Assembly (NCBI RefSeq): GCF_016861695.1
Contig: NZ_BOLP01000012.1
Location: forward strand, 1 to 64,000
Direction of reading: 5' to 3'
Source of the DNA: Levilactobacillus andaensis
GTDB lineage: Bacteria > Bacillota > Bacilli > Lactobacillales > Lactobacillaceae
DNA: 64,000 nt
Shown: one piece after another, positions 35,749 to 46,253 of the stretch
Layout: every line of letters begins with the position of its first letter
Position numbering within the stretch: the first letter of the stretch is position 1
The notes under the pieces: model-generated
The model's database searches: none
Seen by the model: the letters and a program-made list of their open reading frames with translations, nothing else
Told to the model about the DNA's origin: nothing
Made by a program: the position numbers and the translations under genes

Positions 35749-35777
35749 TTTTCTTTTGGCAGGAACCATAGTATAAT
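35749..35777 (+). promoter_or_regulatory. Probable ispE promoter
   Basis: A perfect TATAAT at 35772-35777 with a weak -35 (TTTTCT, 35749-35754) at 17 bp, between CHIR copy 16 and the ispE start. Confidence 0.6.
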
Positions 35778-35837
35778 AGGCTTAATCAGATTCACGAGAA
35801 CGGTAGGCGGTGGCCTATTTAGAATTAAGGTGAGCTC

Positions 35838-36692
35838 ATGCAACTGATTGAAAAGGCGCCTGCCAAGATAAACCTCGGGCTCGACACCCCCTATCACCAC
35901 CAAGATGGGGCGGAGGAGTGGAACATGGTCATGACGTCCGTGGACTTGGCGGACTATGTCGAAATTCAAACACTAACCAAGCACAAGCGTATCCGGGTGG
36001 CCTCGGATAGTGGCTTTTTGCCCAATGACCAGCGAAATCTGGCTTTTCAGGCGGCCCATTTACTCCAAACTAAATATCACGTTGATGAGGGCGTTAATAT
36101 CCGCATCAAGAAAAATATTCCGGTAGCGGCTGGCCTCGGGGGCGGATCATCCGATGCGGCGGCGGTCCTACGGGGGCTTAATCAGTTGTGGCAACTCAAT
36201 TTAAGCTGGCAAGAATTAGCAGAGTTGGGCTTGCAAATTGATTCGGACGTGCCGTATTGTGTCTACGGGCGCACGGCCCATGTCCGCGGCAGGGGAGAAC
36301 GGATCACACCGTTGTCCAAGTTGCCGGCGGCCTGGGTCGTTTTGGCTAAGCCCAAGGTCAGCGTCTCCACGCCCAGTATTTTACAGCAGATCCGCTATGA
36401 TGATCTGGAGCATCCGGACATCGACGCCCTCTTGCGTGCAGTGCGGGACCAGGATATCGAGGCGATGTGTGCAGTCATGGGGAATGCCCTGGAACCATTG
36501 ACGTCGCATCGTTATCCCGAGATTACTCAGCTGAAACAACAGATGATGAAGTTTGGTGCCGATGCCGCGCAGATGAGCGGGACCGGGCCGACCGTCTTTG
36601 GCCTATGTGGCAAACAATCACGCGCCCAGCGGGTCTTTAATGGGATGAAAGGCTTCTGCCGAGAAGTTTATTTGGTTCGGCCGTTACCTTAA
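35838..36692 (+). CDS. ispE: 4-diphosphocytidyl-2-C-methyl-D-erythritol kinase homologue
   Basis: A 284-residue GHMP kinase. It has the IspE opening EKAPAKINLGLDTPY, the ATP loop PVAAGLGGGSSDAAAVLRGL and the C-terminal AQMSGTGPTVFGL motif. In the methylerythritol route IspE phosphorylates CDP-ME. Lactobacilli use the mevalonate route (mvaA is in this window) and no other ispC/D/F/G/H gene is seen here, so the physiological substrate may be different. The place next to veg upstream of purR is conserved in Firmicutes. The ATG follows AAGGTGAG. Confidence 0.9.
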   Translation: MQLIEKAPAKINLGLDTPYHHQDGAEEWNMVMTSVDLADYVEIQTLTKHKRIRVASDSGFLPNDQRNLAFQAAHLLQTKYHVDEGVNIRIKKNIPVAAGLGGGSSDAAAVLRGLNQLWQLNLSWQELAELGLQIDSDVPYCVYGRTAHVRGRGERITPLSKLPAAWVVLAKPKVSVSTPSILQQIRYDDLEHPDIDALLRAVRDQDIEAMCAVMGNALEPLTSHRYPEITQLKQQMMKFGADAAQMSGTGPTVFGLCGKQSRAQRVFNGMKGFCREVYLVRPLP

Positions 36693-36716
36693 AGGAATCA
36701 AGTGAGGATGGTAGCG

Positions 36717-37298
36717 ATGACGAAAGCAGACGACATTTTTCAGGCAATTCAAGCTGATCCGCAAAACGCTGACTTCACGGCGCAGGGGATTTTGCCGCTG
36801 TATCACGTGGATGCTGGCGCGAAAATCTTATTGGTCAGCCAAGCACCCAGTCGTCAGGCTCAGGCGTCCATGACGTTTTGGGACGACGCGAGCGGCAATC
36901 GGCTCCGAGACTGGATGGGCGTGACTAAGGATCAATTTTACAATTCGGGCAAACTGGCCGTGTTGCCATTGGACTTCTATTATCCGGGCAAGCACGAACA
37001 CGGTGGTGACCTGCCACCACGGAAAGGCTTCGCCGAAAAATGGCACGCGCCACTGCTTGAGTTGATGCCCGATATTAAACTGACGTTATTGATTGGGCAG
37101 TACGCGCAGAAGGCATACTTGACCCATCACGAAAAAACGTTAACGGCGACGGTCGAACACTATGCGGATTACTTACCAGATTATTTTCCGTTGGTGCACC
37201 CATCGCCCCTCAACTACGGCTGGCAACGCCAACATCCGTGGTTCGTCGAGTCAGTGGTGCCAGAACTCCAGCAGCGGGTCCACGAAATCATGAGCTAG
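36717..37298 (+). CDS. Uracil-DNA-glycosylase-family protein
   Basis: A 193-residue protein of the UDG superfamily. The N-terminal loop ILLVSQAPSRQAQASMTFWDDASGNRLRDWMG is in the place of the catalytic motif A (family GxxPG), and the C-terminal LVHPSPLNYGWQ matches the DNA-intercalating HPSP motif B. Motif A here reads SQAPS, not the canonical Asp-containing form, so activity on uracil is uncertain. The ATG at 36717 is chosen for a TGAGGATGG site; a GTG at 36702 and ATG at 36708 are in frame. It follows ispE by 24 bp. Confidence 0.8.
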   Translation: MTKADDIFQAIQADPQNADFTAQGILPLYHVDAGAKILLVSQAPSRQAQASMTFWDDASGNRLRDWMGVTKDQFYNSGKLAVLPLDFYYPGKHEHGGDLPPRKGFAEKWHAPLLELMPDIKLTLLIGQYAQKAYLTHHEKTLTATVEHYADYLPDYFPLVHPSPLNYGWQRQHPWFVESVVPELQQRVHEIMS

Positions 37299-37340
37299 CT
37301 ACACTTAAAAAAGTTACTTTGTTTAACAAAATAAATTGAA

Positions 37341-37396
37341 AAGAGCGATTTACCCGTTCTCCAGCAATAAGTGGGAGCGAGTAAGTCGCTTTTTTA
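37341..37396 (+). terminator. Terminator of the ispE operon
   Basis: AGCGATTTACCCG pairs imperfectly with CGAGTAAGTCGCT around a small loop, followed by TTTTTT. Confidence 0.8.
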
Positions 37397-37682
37397 ATTG
37401 ATTTAGTCAATTCCTGTCGTAAATGGCTTCAAATAGTCACTTCGGTAACTGAACTTTCCTTACCTGTTAATAATCGGGAGCTTGGTTTGGTTAGTAGATG
37501 TATAAAGATTATCGGAATCTTGGCCGCTGATATGTGCTAAATGCCGGTTGGAGTAAGAAATCTATGGTCAAAGGAGCGTTCACTGCAAGAAGTGTCACAG
37601 AGAAAGTCGATTATCAACGTTACCGGCTAGAGATGCGGTCAGCACGCACTAACTAACCCTTGTTGCCTGAAAAATCAACCAG
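37397..37682. other. Non-coding stretch before CHIR copy 17
   Basis: No gene, promoter or repeat recognised in this segment. Confidence 0.5.
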
Positions 37683-37862
37683 AGCCGGAGGAGGCCAGGG
37701 ATGGAGCCAGCCGTGGTAATATTGGTTGCTGGCCGTTGGCTAGCAACCAATATGGGCGACTTTGAAGACACGTGGGTTTCGTGGCTTCAAAGCGAGCGAG
37801 AGGACCGTTCCTCAGTCCGAAGCGTCCCCACAGCAGGCGTAATCCCTGGCAGCCGCAGGCGG
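37683..37862 (-). repeat. CHIR copy 17, sub-family A
   Basis: Minus-sense unpaired copy. Closing stem GCCAGGGAT/ATCCCTGGC. Variable hairpin ATATTGGTTGCT/AGCAACCAATAT with a larger loop. It lies 385 bp after the nearest upstream stop and 465 bp before the symporter. Confidence 0.9.
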
Positions 37863-37893
37863 ACACTCTACATCAATCCAATCTCAACCCACC

Positions 37894-37936
37894 AAAAAAG
37901 GGGTTCATCAGCGACCAATCTCACTGGTGGACCCCA
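37894..37936 (-). terminator. Orphan minus-strand terminator
   Basis: On the minus strand GGGGTCCACCAG pairs with CTGATGAACCCC (two G-T or mismatched positions) and is followed by TTTTTT. No minus-strand gene is recognised upstream of it, so it may end an unrecognised antisense or small RNA from the 38-kb region, or be a relic. Confidence 0.55.
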
Positions 37937-38108
37937 AATTAAATTCAAAAAATAAATATGTAAACAACCAACTCGCTTTAATTTGGTCGACGTGGGCTGG
38001 ACGCCAACACTGCTCGGAGCGAAACCGGGCATAAAACAACTGAGACGGGGCTTCATGGCCGCGTCGATTCGGTAGTTCTAACAAACAACAACTGTGACAA
38101 GAAATTTC

Positions 38109-38290
38109 GGAAATTGAATTTTTTAATCGTCATCAACAGTGTAGCCGAGTGACTATTAATTGTCAACGCTTTCATATAAAAATTTCTATAGAATTTTGCT
38201 TAGCACTTGATATAGGTAGATTGTTTAAAAATAGCTATTGACAACTGGAAGCGGTTACAGTATGATTTGCATTGGAAATTGAATTTTTTA
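38109..38290 (+). promoter_or_regulatory. Symporter promoter with two cre sites and two direct-repeat operators
   Basis: TTGACA (38238-38243), 17 bp, TATGAT (38261-38266). A cre site TGGAAGCGGTTACA fills the spacer, and a second, fully consensus cre TTGTCAACGCTTTCAT is at 38160-38175. A 17-bp direct repeat GGAAATTGAATTTTTTA occurs at 38109-38125 and at 38274-38290, the second copy lying at the start point. CcpA repression plus a specific repressor, probably the ROK protein, is inferred. Confidence 0.85.
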
Positions 38291-38326
38291 TCACCGTCAT
38301 ACACTTACTTCTAAGAGGTGCTTCAT

Positions 38327-39742
38327 ATGAGTGAAAACGCTGCCAAATCTGAGGTAACCACGAAAAACATGGTTCCTTGGAATGAACGAATCGCTTATAG
38401 TTTTAGTGATTTCGCTTGCAACTTGTCCTTCCAAATGGTTGGGACGTACTTAATGATTTTCTACACTGATACTTTTGGTCTCAGTGCTGCTGCTGTTGGG
38501 ACTCTGTTCCTGGCTGCCCGGGTTGTGGATGCCTTTGATGGTCCATTCTGGGGTATCATGATTGACCACACGCATACTAAGTGGGGGAAGAGTCGGCCGT
38601 ACTGGTTATGGTTCTCAATTCCGTTCGCCGTGTTCTGTGTGCTGGTCTTTACCACGCCAAACATGAGTTTAACGGGTAAGTTAGTTTGGGCTTACATTAC
38701 TTATATTGGGGTTGATGTGCTGTACTCAGCCGTTAACATTCCAATTACTTCTATTTTGCCATCATTGACTAGTAACCCACAAGAACGGGTTACGTTGTCG
38801 ACCATTCGTCAATTCATGGGGACTGCCGGTGCCACCATTATTACTGGTATCACGCTGACCATGGTTGCCTTCTTCGGTCACGGTTCAACCACTAGCGCAC
38901 GTGGCTGGTTCATCTGGGCTTTGATCGTTGCCGTTATCGTTGTTATTATTTTCTACTTTGTCTTCAAGTACACGCATGAACGGGTACAAACTAAGAGCTC
39001 TCGTCAATCTATTCCAATTAAGGAATCCTTGAAGGCTTTGAAGCGTAACTGGCCATGGGCTATCATCATCTTCATCAACTTCATTTACTGGATGGGGATG
39101 CAAACGCGTTCACAAGTGACTGTTTACTTCTTCAAGTACAACATGCACGATGCAACGTTAGCTTCATTTGTTCTGAGTTTACAAATCGTTTCCTTGGTCG
39201 CCGTTGTCTTAACGCCAGCTACCTCTAAGTGGTTAGGCAAGCGGAACACCATGCTCGGTGGGATGATTTTGGCCGTTGTTGGTCAATTGCTCTTGAGCTT
39301 AGGTGCAACTAACCTGAGTGTGCCAATGATTATCTTTGCGACTGTCGTTGGTTACATGGGTACTGGGTTCGTTTCTGGCTTGATCGCCGTTATGCTTGCT
39401 GACGCCGTTGATTACGGTGAATGGAAGAACGGTGTCCGTGCCGAAGGGATCGTTACCTCCTTCTCTAGTTTCAGTGCTAAATTAGGGATGGGTATTGGTG
39501 GTGTGATCACCGGTTGGATTTTGACTGGTACTGGTTACGTTGCCAACCATACGCAATCCGCAGGTGCCTTACACGGTATCGAATTGAACTACATTTGGGT
39601 TCCACTGTTGGGCTTCGCGCTTTCAGGTATCGCGCTGATGTTCTACCATGTTGACGGCATCGAAAAGCAGATGCAAGGCGACTTGGCTGAAAAGCATGCA
39701 CGTGAAAATGCTGAAGACGCTGAAGACTCTGACAAAGACTAA
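38327..39742 (+). CDS. GPH-family sugar:cation symporter
   Basis: A 471-residue transporter of the glycoside-pentoside-hexuronide family with about twelve membrane helices. Family motifs are the opening ERIAYSFSDFACNLSFQMVGTYL, the DAFDGPFWGIMIDHT loop and the late ADAVDYGEWKNGVRAEGIV. Such carriers import unphosphorylated glycosides with Na+ or H+. The ATG at 38327 follows AAGAGGTG. The promoter is under strong carbon-catabolite control, and a ROK regulator gene follows after 22 bp. Codon use favours T-ending codons and seems highly optimised, as expected for an abundant protein. Confidence 0.88.
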   Translation: MSENAAKSEVTTKNMVPWNERIAYSFSDFACNLSFQMVGTYLMIFYTDTFGLSAAAVGTLFLAARVVDAFDGPFWGIMIDHTHTKWGKSRPYWLWFSIPFAVFCVLVFTTPNMSLTGKLVWAYITYIGVDVLYSAVNIPITSILPSLTSNPQERVTLSTIRQFMGTAGATIITGITLTMVAFFGHGSTTSARGWFIWALIVAVIVVIIFYFVFKYTHERVQTKSSRQSIPIKESLKALKRNWPWAIIIFINFIYWMGMQTRSQVTVYFFKYNMHDATLASFVLSLQIVSLVAVVLTPATSKWLGKRNTMLGGMILAVVGQLLLSLGATNLSVPMIIFATVVGYMGTGFVSGLIAVMLADAVDYGEWKNGVRAEGIVTSFSSFSAKLGMGIGGVITGWILTGTGYVANHTQSAGALHGIELNYIWVPLLGFALSGIALMFYHVDGIEKQMQGDLAEKHARENAEDAEDSDKD

Positions 39743-39764
39743 TCGGAAAAAGTGAGTGACACGG

Positions 39765-40922
39765 ATGATTATTAATAAGGACGTTATGCGCATTCACAAC
39801 GAGCGTTCGGTTCTCCAAGCCATCGTCAATCATGGTCCGATTTCCAGAAATTCGGTCTCAAAACTCTTGGGATTAAATAAGGTGACGGTCTCCGATATCA
39901 TCGGGTCCTTCATCGACCGGAAATTAGTGACGAGTCTTGGCGAAGCACGGGGAACCAGTACTGGTGGTCGACGGCCGGAGTTAGCGGCATTCAACGCGAC
40001 TTACGGCTACGTGATCAACTTCAGTATTTCTGGCGACATCGTGGAATTACTCGTCACCCAAATGGATGGCCGAGCATTGGCGTATAGCACGAGTCCCATT
40101 GATAATCAGTCGGTTGAAGATGTCATGGCTAAAATGGAAGGCTTGATTAATCAGTTACCACAGTTTGATGTGGTCAACGGGTTACAGGCAATTTCCATCG
40201 CCATCTTCGGGGTCGTTTACCATAACAAGGTCATCACGTCACCATTCGTGGATTATGCGGACTTTGATATTGTCGGCTACTTCCACGACCGGTACCAGGT
40301 GCCCATTGTGATGGAAAATGAAGCGAACCTGTCGGCGGTCTTCGAACAGGATTTCAGTAAGCAGGAACTTGAGCACATTGTGTCCGTCAGCATTCATGAG
40401 GGCGTTGGTGCGGGGATTATCCTCAACACGCAGCTCTATACGGGTAATTACGGCCAGGCCGGAGAAATCGGGCAGACCATTATTCAGGAGTCGCGTGACC
40501 ATCACCGGCCGCTCTCAAAGCTCGCCAGTTTCGATGCGGAGTGGTCCCAGACCGCCTTGCTAGAAAAGGCGCGGGTGCTGAAAAAGGCCAAGACGTATGA
40601 CCTGAATCAATTGGTCAGCGACTACGAAGCCGAAGACGAAGCGATTATGGGTCTGCTTGAGGACTTCTGTTACTACCTGGCTTTGGTCACGAGTAACCTG
40701 ATTTCTGCGTATGATCCGCAGATGGTGTTCTTCAACTCACCACTCATTGACCGGTTGCCCGAAATTTTAAAGAATATTCAGATGAAATTGGGGTTCATGC
40801 CGTTGGTGCCACCCCTGGTCATGTCAAAGGACGTGAAGTATGCCACCTTACTGGGTGGGGCGTCCCTTGCCATTCACCGGGTACTTAACATGAACGGAAC
40901 GCGACTGATTTTTCATCACTAA
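39765..40922 (+). CDS. ROK-family transcriptional repressor (XylR-like)
   Basis: A 385-residue regulator. An N-terminal winged helix-turn-helix (residues about 8-60: IHNERSVLQAIVNHGPISRNSVSKLLGLNKVTVSDII) is joined to a ROK sugar-kinase-like domain with TGGRRPELAAF and VSIHEGVGAGIILN. The sugar-kinase domain usually senses a sugar that releases the repressor. It lies 22 bp after the symporter gene and probably represses that operon at the GGAAATTGAATTTTTTA repeats (inference). The start ATG at 39765 has a modest ribosome-binding site; a GTG at 39756 is in frame. A terminator follows. Confidence 0.85.
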   Translation: MIINKDVMRIHNERSVLQAIVNHGPISRNSVSKLLGLNKVTVSDIIGSFIDRKLVTSLGEARGTSTGGRRPELAAFNATYGYVINFSISGDIVELLVTQMDGRALAYSTSPIDNQSVEDVMAKMEGLINQLPQFDVVNGLQAISIAIFGVVYHNKVITSPFVDYADFDIVGYFHDRYQVPIVMENEANLSAVFEQDFSKQELEHIVSVSIHEGVGAGIILNTQLYTGNYGQAGEIGQTIIQESRDHHRPLSKLASFDAEWSQTALLEKARVLKKAKTYDLNQLVSDYEAEDEAIMGLLEDFCYYLALVTSNLISAYDPQMVFFNSPLIDRLPEILKNIQMKLGFMPLVPPLVMSKDVKYATLLGGASLAIHRVLNMNGTRLIFHH

Positions 40923-40933
40923 CAGGCTCCACG

Positions 40934-40986
40934 AAAATACGATACAGGATGGCTCGCAATTGGGTCGGCCGGTATCGTATTTTTAT
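40934..40986 (+). terminator. Terminator of the symporter-ROK operon
   Basis: AAAATACGATAC/GTATCGTATTTT stem with a long loop. It precedes CHIR copy 18. Confidence 0.75.
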
Positions 40987-41004
40987 CAGGAAATGATCTT
41001 CATT

Positions 41005-41184
41005 GGGCCGCCTGTGAGTTACAGACGCCACGCTGTGGGGACCGACCGAAGCCGGAGTGCGGTCTTCGGTCTCGCCTTGAAGCCGCGGAAAATCGCTGCG
41101 TCTCCAAGACGTCCCGTGCTGTAACCTAGCAAAAGACGCTAGCTAACACCACCGATACAGCGCTCTGTCTGAAACTCTCCGGCT
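41005..41184 (+). repeat. CHIR copy 18, sub-family B with mixed arms
   Basis: Plus-sense copy. Closing stems ACAGAC/GTCTGT and CGCTGTGG/ACAGCG; hairpin GACCGAAG/CTTCGGTC. The second hairpin has a 5' arm like sub-family A (CGCCTTGAAG) and a 3' arm like copy 7 (CTCCAAGACG), which leaves two mismatches. The outer ends are decayed. Confidence 0.88.
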
Positions 41185-41419
41185 CTGGATGGTTTCAGCT
41201 GATAAATAATGTCTGCGGGACAACGAGCTGGCGACAATCTTGTAGCGTAATTGGGAATATCAGATTGTTTAGTGTGTAGTTTTCAGCTGAACATTTGTGA
41301 CGAACATAGTCAGAAGGCGATGGACACCACAAATATTAGAAATAAAGTGGCCATCGTACTCGTCAACTATTATGAGCAAAGGTTAACTGATGAAGTCTGC
41401 TAAATAACGAACAAGTTTA

Positions 41420-41603
41420 AGCCGGAGGATGCCAGGGATGGAGCCAGCTGTGTCGACGATGTTAGTCGAGGTTCTTTCTCGGCTTACATCGTGGGACGAC
41501 CTCGGAGACACGTGTTTTTCGTGGCTTTGAGGCGAGCCGGAAGCCCGCACCACAGGCTGGAGGCGTTCCCCATAGCAGGCGGAATCCCTGGCAGCCGCAG
41601 GCG
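41420..41603 (-). repeat. CHIR copy 19, sub-family A
   Basis: Minus-sense convergent partner of copy 18, ending only 37 bp before the GH1 start. Closing stem GCCAGGGAT/ATCCCTGGC. Variable hairpin CGATGT/ACATCG with inner AGTCGAG/CTCGGCT. Confidence 0.92.
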
Positions 41604-41628
41604 AACCACATAACCGAATTATTTTTAG

Positions 41629-44017
<2,389 letters not shown>

Positions 44018-44032
44018 TTAAGATGTTAATTT

Positions 44033-44076
44033 TGAGGACTTTACTGGCTGAGTGTTGGCTGGTGAGGTCCTTTTTG
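44033..44076 (+). terminator. Terminator of the GH1-kinase operon
   Basis: AGGACTTTACTGGC pairs with GCTGGTGAGGTCCT (several G-T pairs), followed by TTTTT. Confidence 0.8.
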
Positions 44077-44220
44077 CGGTTTATTATTAGCTGATAATAG
44101 TGACAGTTAAGCCAGAGAATGCCAAAGTATTTTTCCTTAAAGAAAGCCCTTTCAAAAACGTGAATGAAAGTTTATATTAAATAGTAAACAAGCTAAATTA
44201 GGGAAATGGGTGATACCTTA

Positions 44221-45750
44221 ATGGAAAATAAAATTGCGGGTGCATCTAGCTGGCCAAGTTATCGGTTAACCTCTACAGATGAATCGGATGGGGAGGATAA
44301 GCTGGTTGCGGAGATTACGGTGGCAGCTCAACCTGTACAAACAGTTCATCAAGCGGAATTAGAGCCATTGATGAAGAGTTATCAAGAGCTGGAGAAAAAA
44401 ATAACGGATATTAGTGGTGAGATAGATAAGCTGACACCTAAAGCAGATAAGGTCGATTATGTATTGGCTAGTTGCAGTGGTATTGTTTCAGGATTAATCG
44501 ATATCTTGTTTGTAGGCGCACCTAATAAAAGTAAATTGCAGAACTGGACAGATAAGCAATCCGGCGACATTGTAGTCAAATTTGCCAAGCTGAATGGCTG
44601 GGATGGTGGTCAAGATGGTGCATATCGAGAAGATCGTGCCATTGCCTTTCTGGAAGGCAAGTTTAAAGTGCCTTATGATTCAAGAGGAACTAGTGATGTT
44701 GCACAAGGAGTGACAAGACCAGAGCTACACCACTATGATTCACCCGGGCATCATCCGACAATTGTGGGGCTAGTGTTTTCCATTATTGATCAGTTTAATA
44801 TGACCGTTACACTCAATTCTTCAAGCCAGCCAGGAATTCTTCAGGTACTTGATGTAAGTTCTGATCAGCAGAGTATGAAATCTAAAAATCAGTTCAGACT
44901 GCAAGGTAATAGCTTTATTGGAAAAATATTCTGTGGCTGTATGAATTGGTTTGGTCACTTGATGTCAGATTTTGCAGGAGCAAGCAATAGTGTCGGCCGT
45001 GGTGCAGGTATTCCAGGACCGATTATGTCCTTAGCAGGTGACATTAATGCTGTTACCGGTGCGTTAAATATTCCCCAGTCTAATATTCAAAAGACTTTTT
45101 ATGACATTGGAGCAAAAATGTATAAAGAAGGTTTCGATGCGCGTTTTGAGGCGGCACAAGCAATTCCGGTCGTATTCAATGAGCTTCTGACACGAACTTT
45201 TTATGCAATTCGCCGTAGTTGTTGGTATTTAAAGGAGACTAAAGAGGAACATCAAAAATTTGTTTTTAAGGATTTTTGGCAGGCTGTCAAGCCGTTTAAC
45301 AATGCAACAATTAATCGAATGATATTGGTCAGTAGTGCGGTGTTTACAGCCCTCGATGTGAGTGCGGCCGCTATAAAGACAGGGGGGGTCAGGTTCGAAT
45401 CTCTAGTGAACGTCAATATTGTTGGCGTTGGTCGCTTAATAATTTCAGTTGGGATGGAAATCCGTCAAGATGTGACGCGAGGTAAATTGCAACGGGAGGT
45501 CTTCATTAAACGGCAACAGTTGATGTTTACAGGCCAAGCCATCATGTGGTATAGATTGGCTGATGTCTGGGCACAAGTGCCGGCAACAGTTGCAGCATTG
45601 GAGGAAGCAGAGCTGGCAATCGGACAATCTTGGCAGAAGTCAGTAGTTATTTGGGCAGATTATGACCAACGAATCCAGCCAGAAAGACAGCAAAAAATTA
45701 AAAAACTTGATCAGGAGGCGAAACGAGAATTCCTCGATATTCTCGATTAA
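44221..45750 (+). CDS. Large uncharacterised protein, first gene of a three-gene cassette
   Basis: A 509-residue protein of unknown function. Residues 35-75 form a short coiled coil. Then come a hydrophobic segment (SGLIDILFVGAPNKSKLQNW, about 89-108), a His-rich stretch HHYDSPGHHP (about 170-179), another hydrophobic block with CGCMNWFGHLMSDFAG (about 238-253) and a Gly-rich GRGAGIPGP. Hydrophobic stretches near 375-390 and 400-415 suggest membrane contact. I recall similar unnamed proteins in other Firmicutes but can give no name. ATG 44221 follows GGGTGAT. DNA is AT-richer than neighbours, suggesting transfer. Two coiled-coil genes follow in the same operon. Confidence 0.75.
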   Translation: MENKIAGASSWPSYRLTSTDESDGEDKLVAEITVAAQPVQTVHQAELEPLMKSYQELEKKITDISGEIDKLTPKADKVDYVLASCSGIVSGLIDILFVGAPNKSKLQNWTDKQSGDIVVKFAKLNGWDGGQDGAYREDRAIAFLEGKFKVPYDSRGTSDVAQGVTRPELHHYDSPGHHPTIVGLVFSIIDQFNMTVTLNSSSQPGILQVLDVSSDQQSMKSKNQFRLQGNSFIGKIFCGCMNWFGHLMSDFAGASNSVGRGAGIPGPIMSLAGDINAVTGALNIPQSNIQKTFYDIGAKMYKEGFDARFEAAQAIPVVFNELLTRTFYAIRRSCWYLKETKEEHQKFVFKDFWQAVKPFNNATINRMILVSSAVFTALDVSAAAIKTGGVRFESLVNVNIVGVGRLIISVGMEIRQDVTRGKLQREVFIKRQQLMFTGQAIMWYRLADVWAQVPATVAALEEAELAIGQSWQKSVVIWADYDQRIQPERQQKIKKLDQEAKREFLDILD

Positions 45751-45752
45751 TT

Positions 45753-46241
45753 ATGGCAGAAAATAAACCGGTAGAAGAAAGCGTAAAGATTGAAATCAAT
45801 GGTGAAACCTTTTCAACGACGGACAGTCCCAGCCGATTGGTTAATAAGTATGTTGAAACTGCTAAACTAGCTGAGGCACGTTTTAAGGAGGCAGAGGAGT
45901 CAGCTGAAAAAGCTGCAACAAGGGCTAAAGAAGCGAAAGACCAGAAAGTTGGCTTGTTCTTTGGCAAAAAGGATGCAATCGAAGGACTACAGGATGCGGT
46001 TGTAGACCAGGCTAGTTTCTCGGAAAATATCGTGGAATTAAATGGGTTACATCTGAAGATGATTCAAGAACTTGCTAAGATATCTAAGGCAACCGTTTAT
46101 GTTTCAACAGTTAACTTGGCCTATGCGCGGCAAATGCAAGAAGAACTACTTAGAGAACTGAAAGATGAAGAGACTACGGATGGGGAGCGCCACGATGATG
46201 TAATCAAGAACATTAAGGACACGCTGAACGATATTACCTAA
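45753..46241 (+). CDS. Coiled-coil protein, second gene of the cassette
   Basis: A 162-residue soluble protein, mostly helical. After a short beta-like start (VKIEINGETFSTTDSPSRLV) it has an Ala/Glu/Lys-rich coiled coil (about 30-65), a central linker GLFFGKKDAIEGLQDAV, and a second helical half ending in acidic residues. No catalytic motif is visible. It starts 2 bp after the stop of the large protein and has no clear ribosome-binding site of its own, so it is translationally coupled and likely made in fixed proportion. A binding partner of the large protein is the simplest idea (inference). Confidence 0.7.
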   Translation: MAENKPVEESVKIEINGETFSTTDSPSRLVNKYVETAKLAEARFKEAEESAEKAATRAKEAKDQKVGLFFGKKDAIEGLQDAVVDQASFSENIVELNGLHLKMIQELAKISKATVYVSTVNLAYARQMQEELLRELKDEETTDGERHDDVIKNIKDTLNDIT

Positions 46242-46253
46242 AGTATTAGTCTG

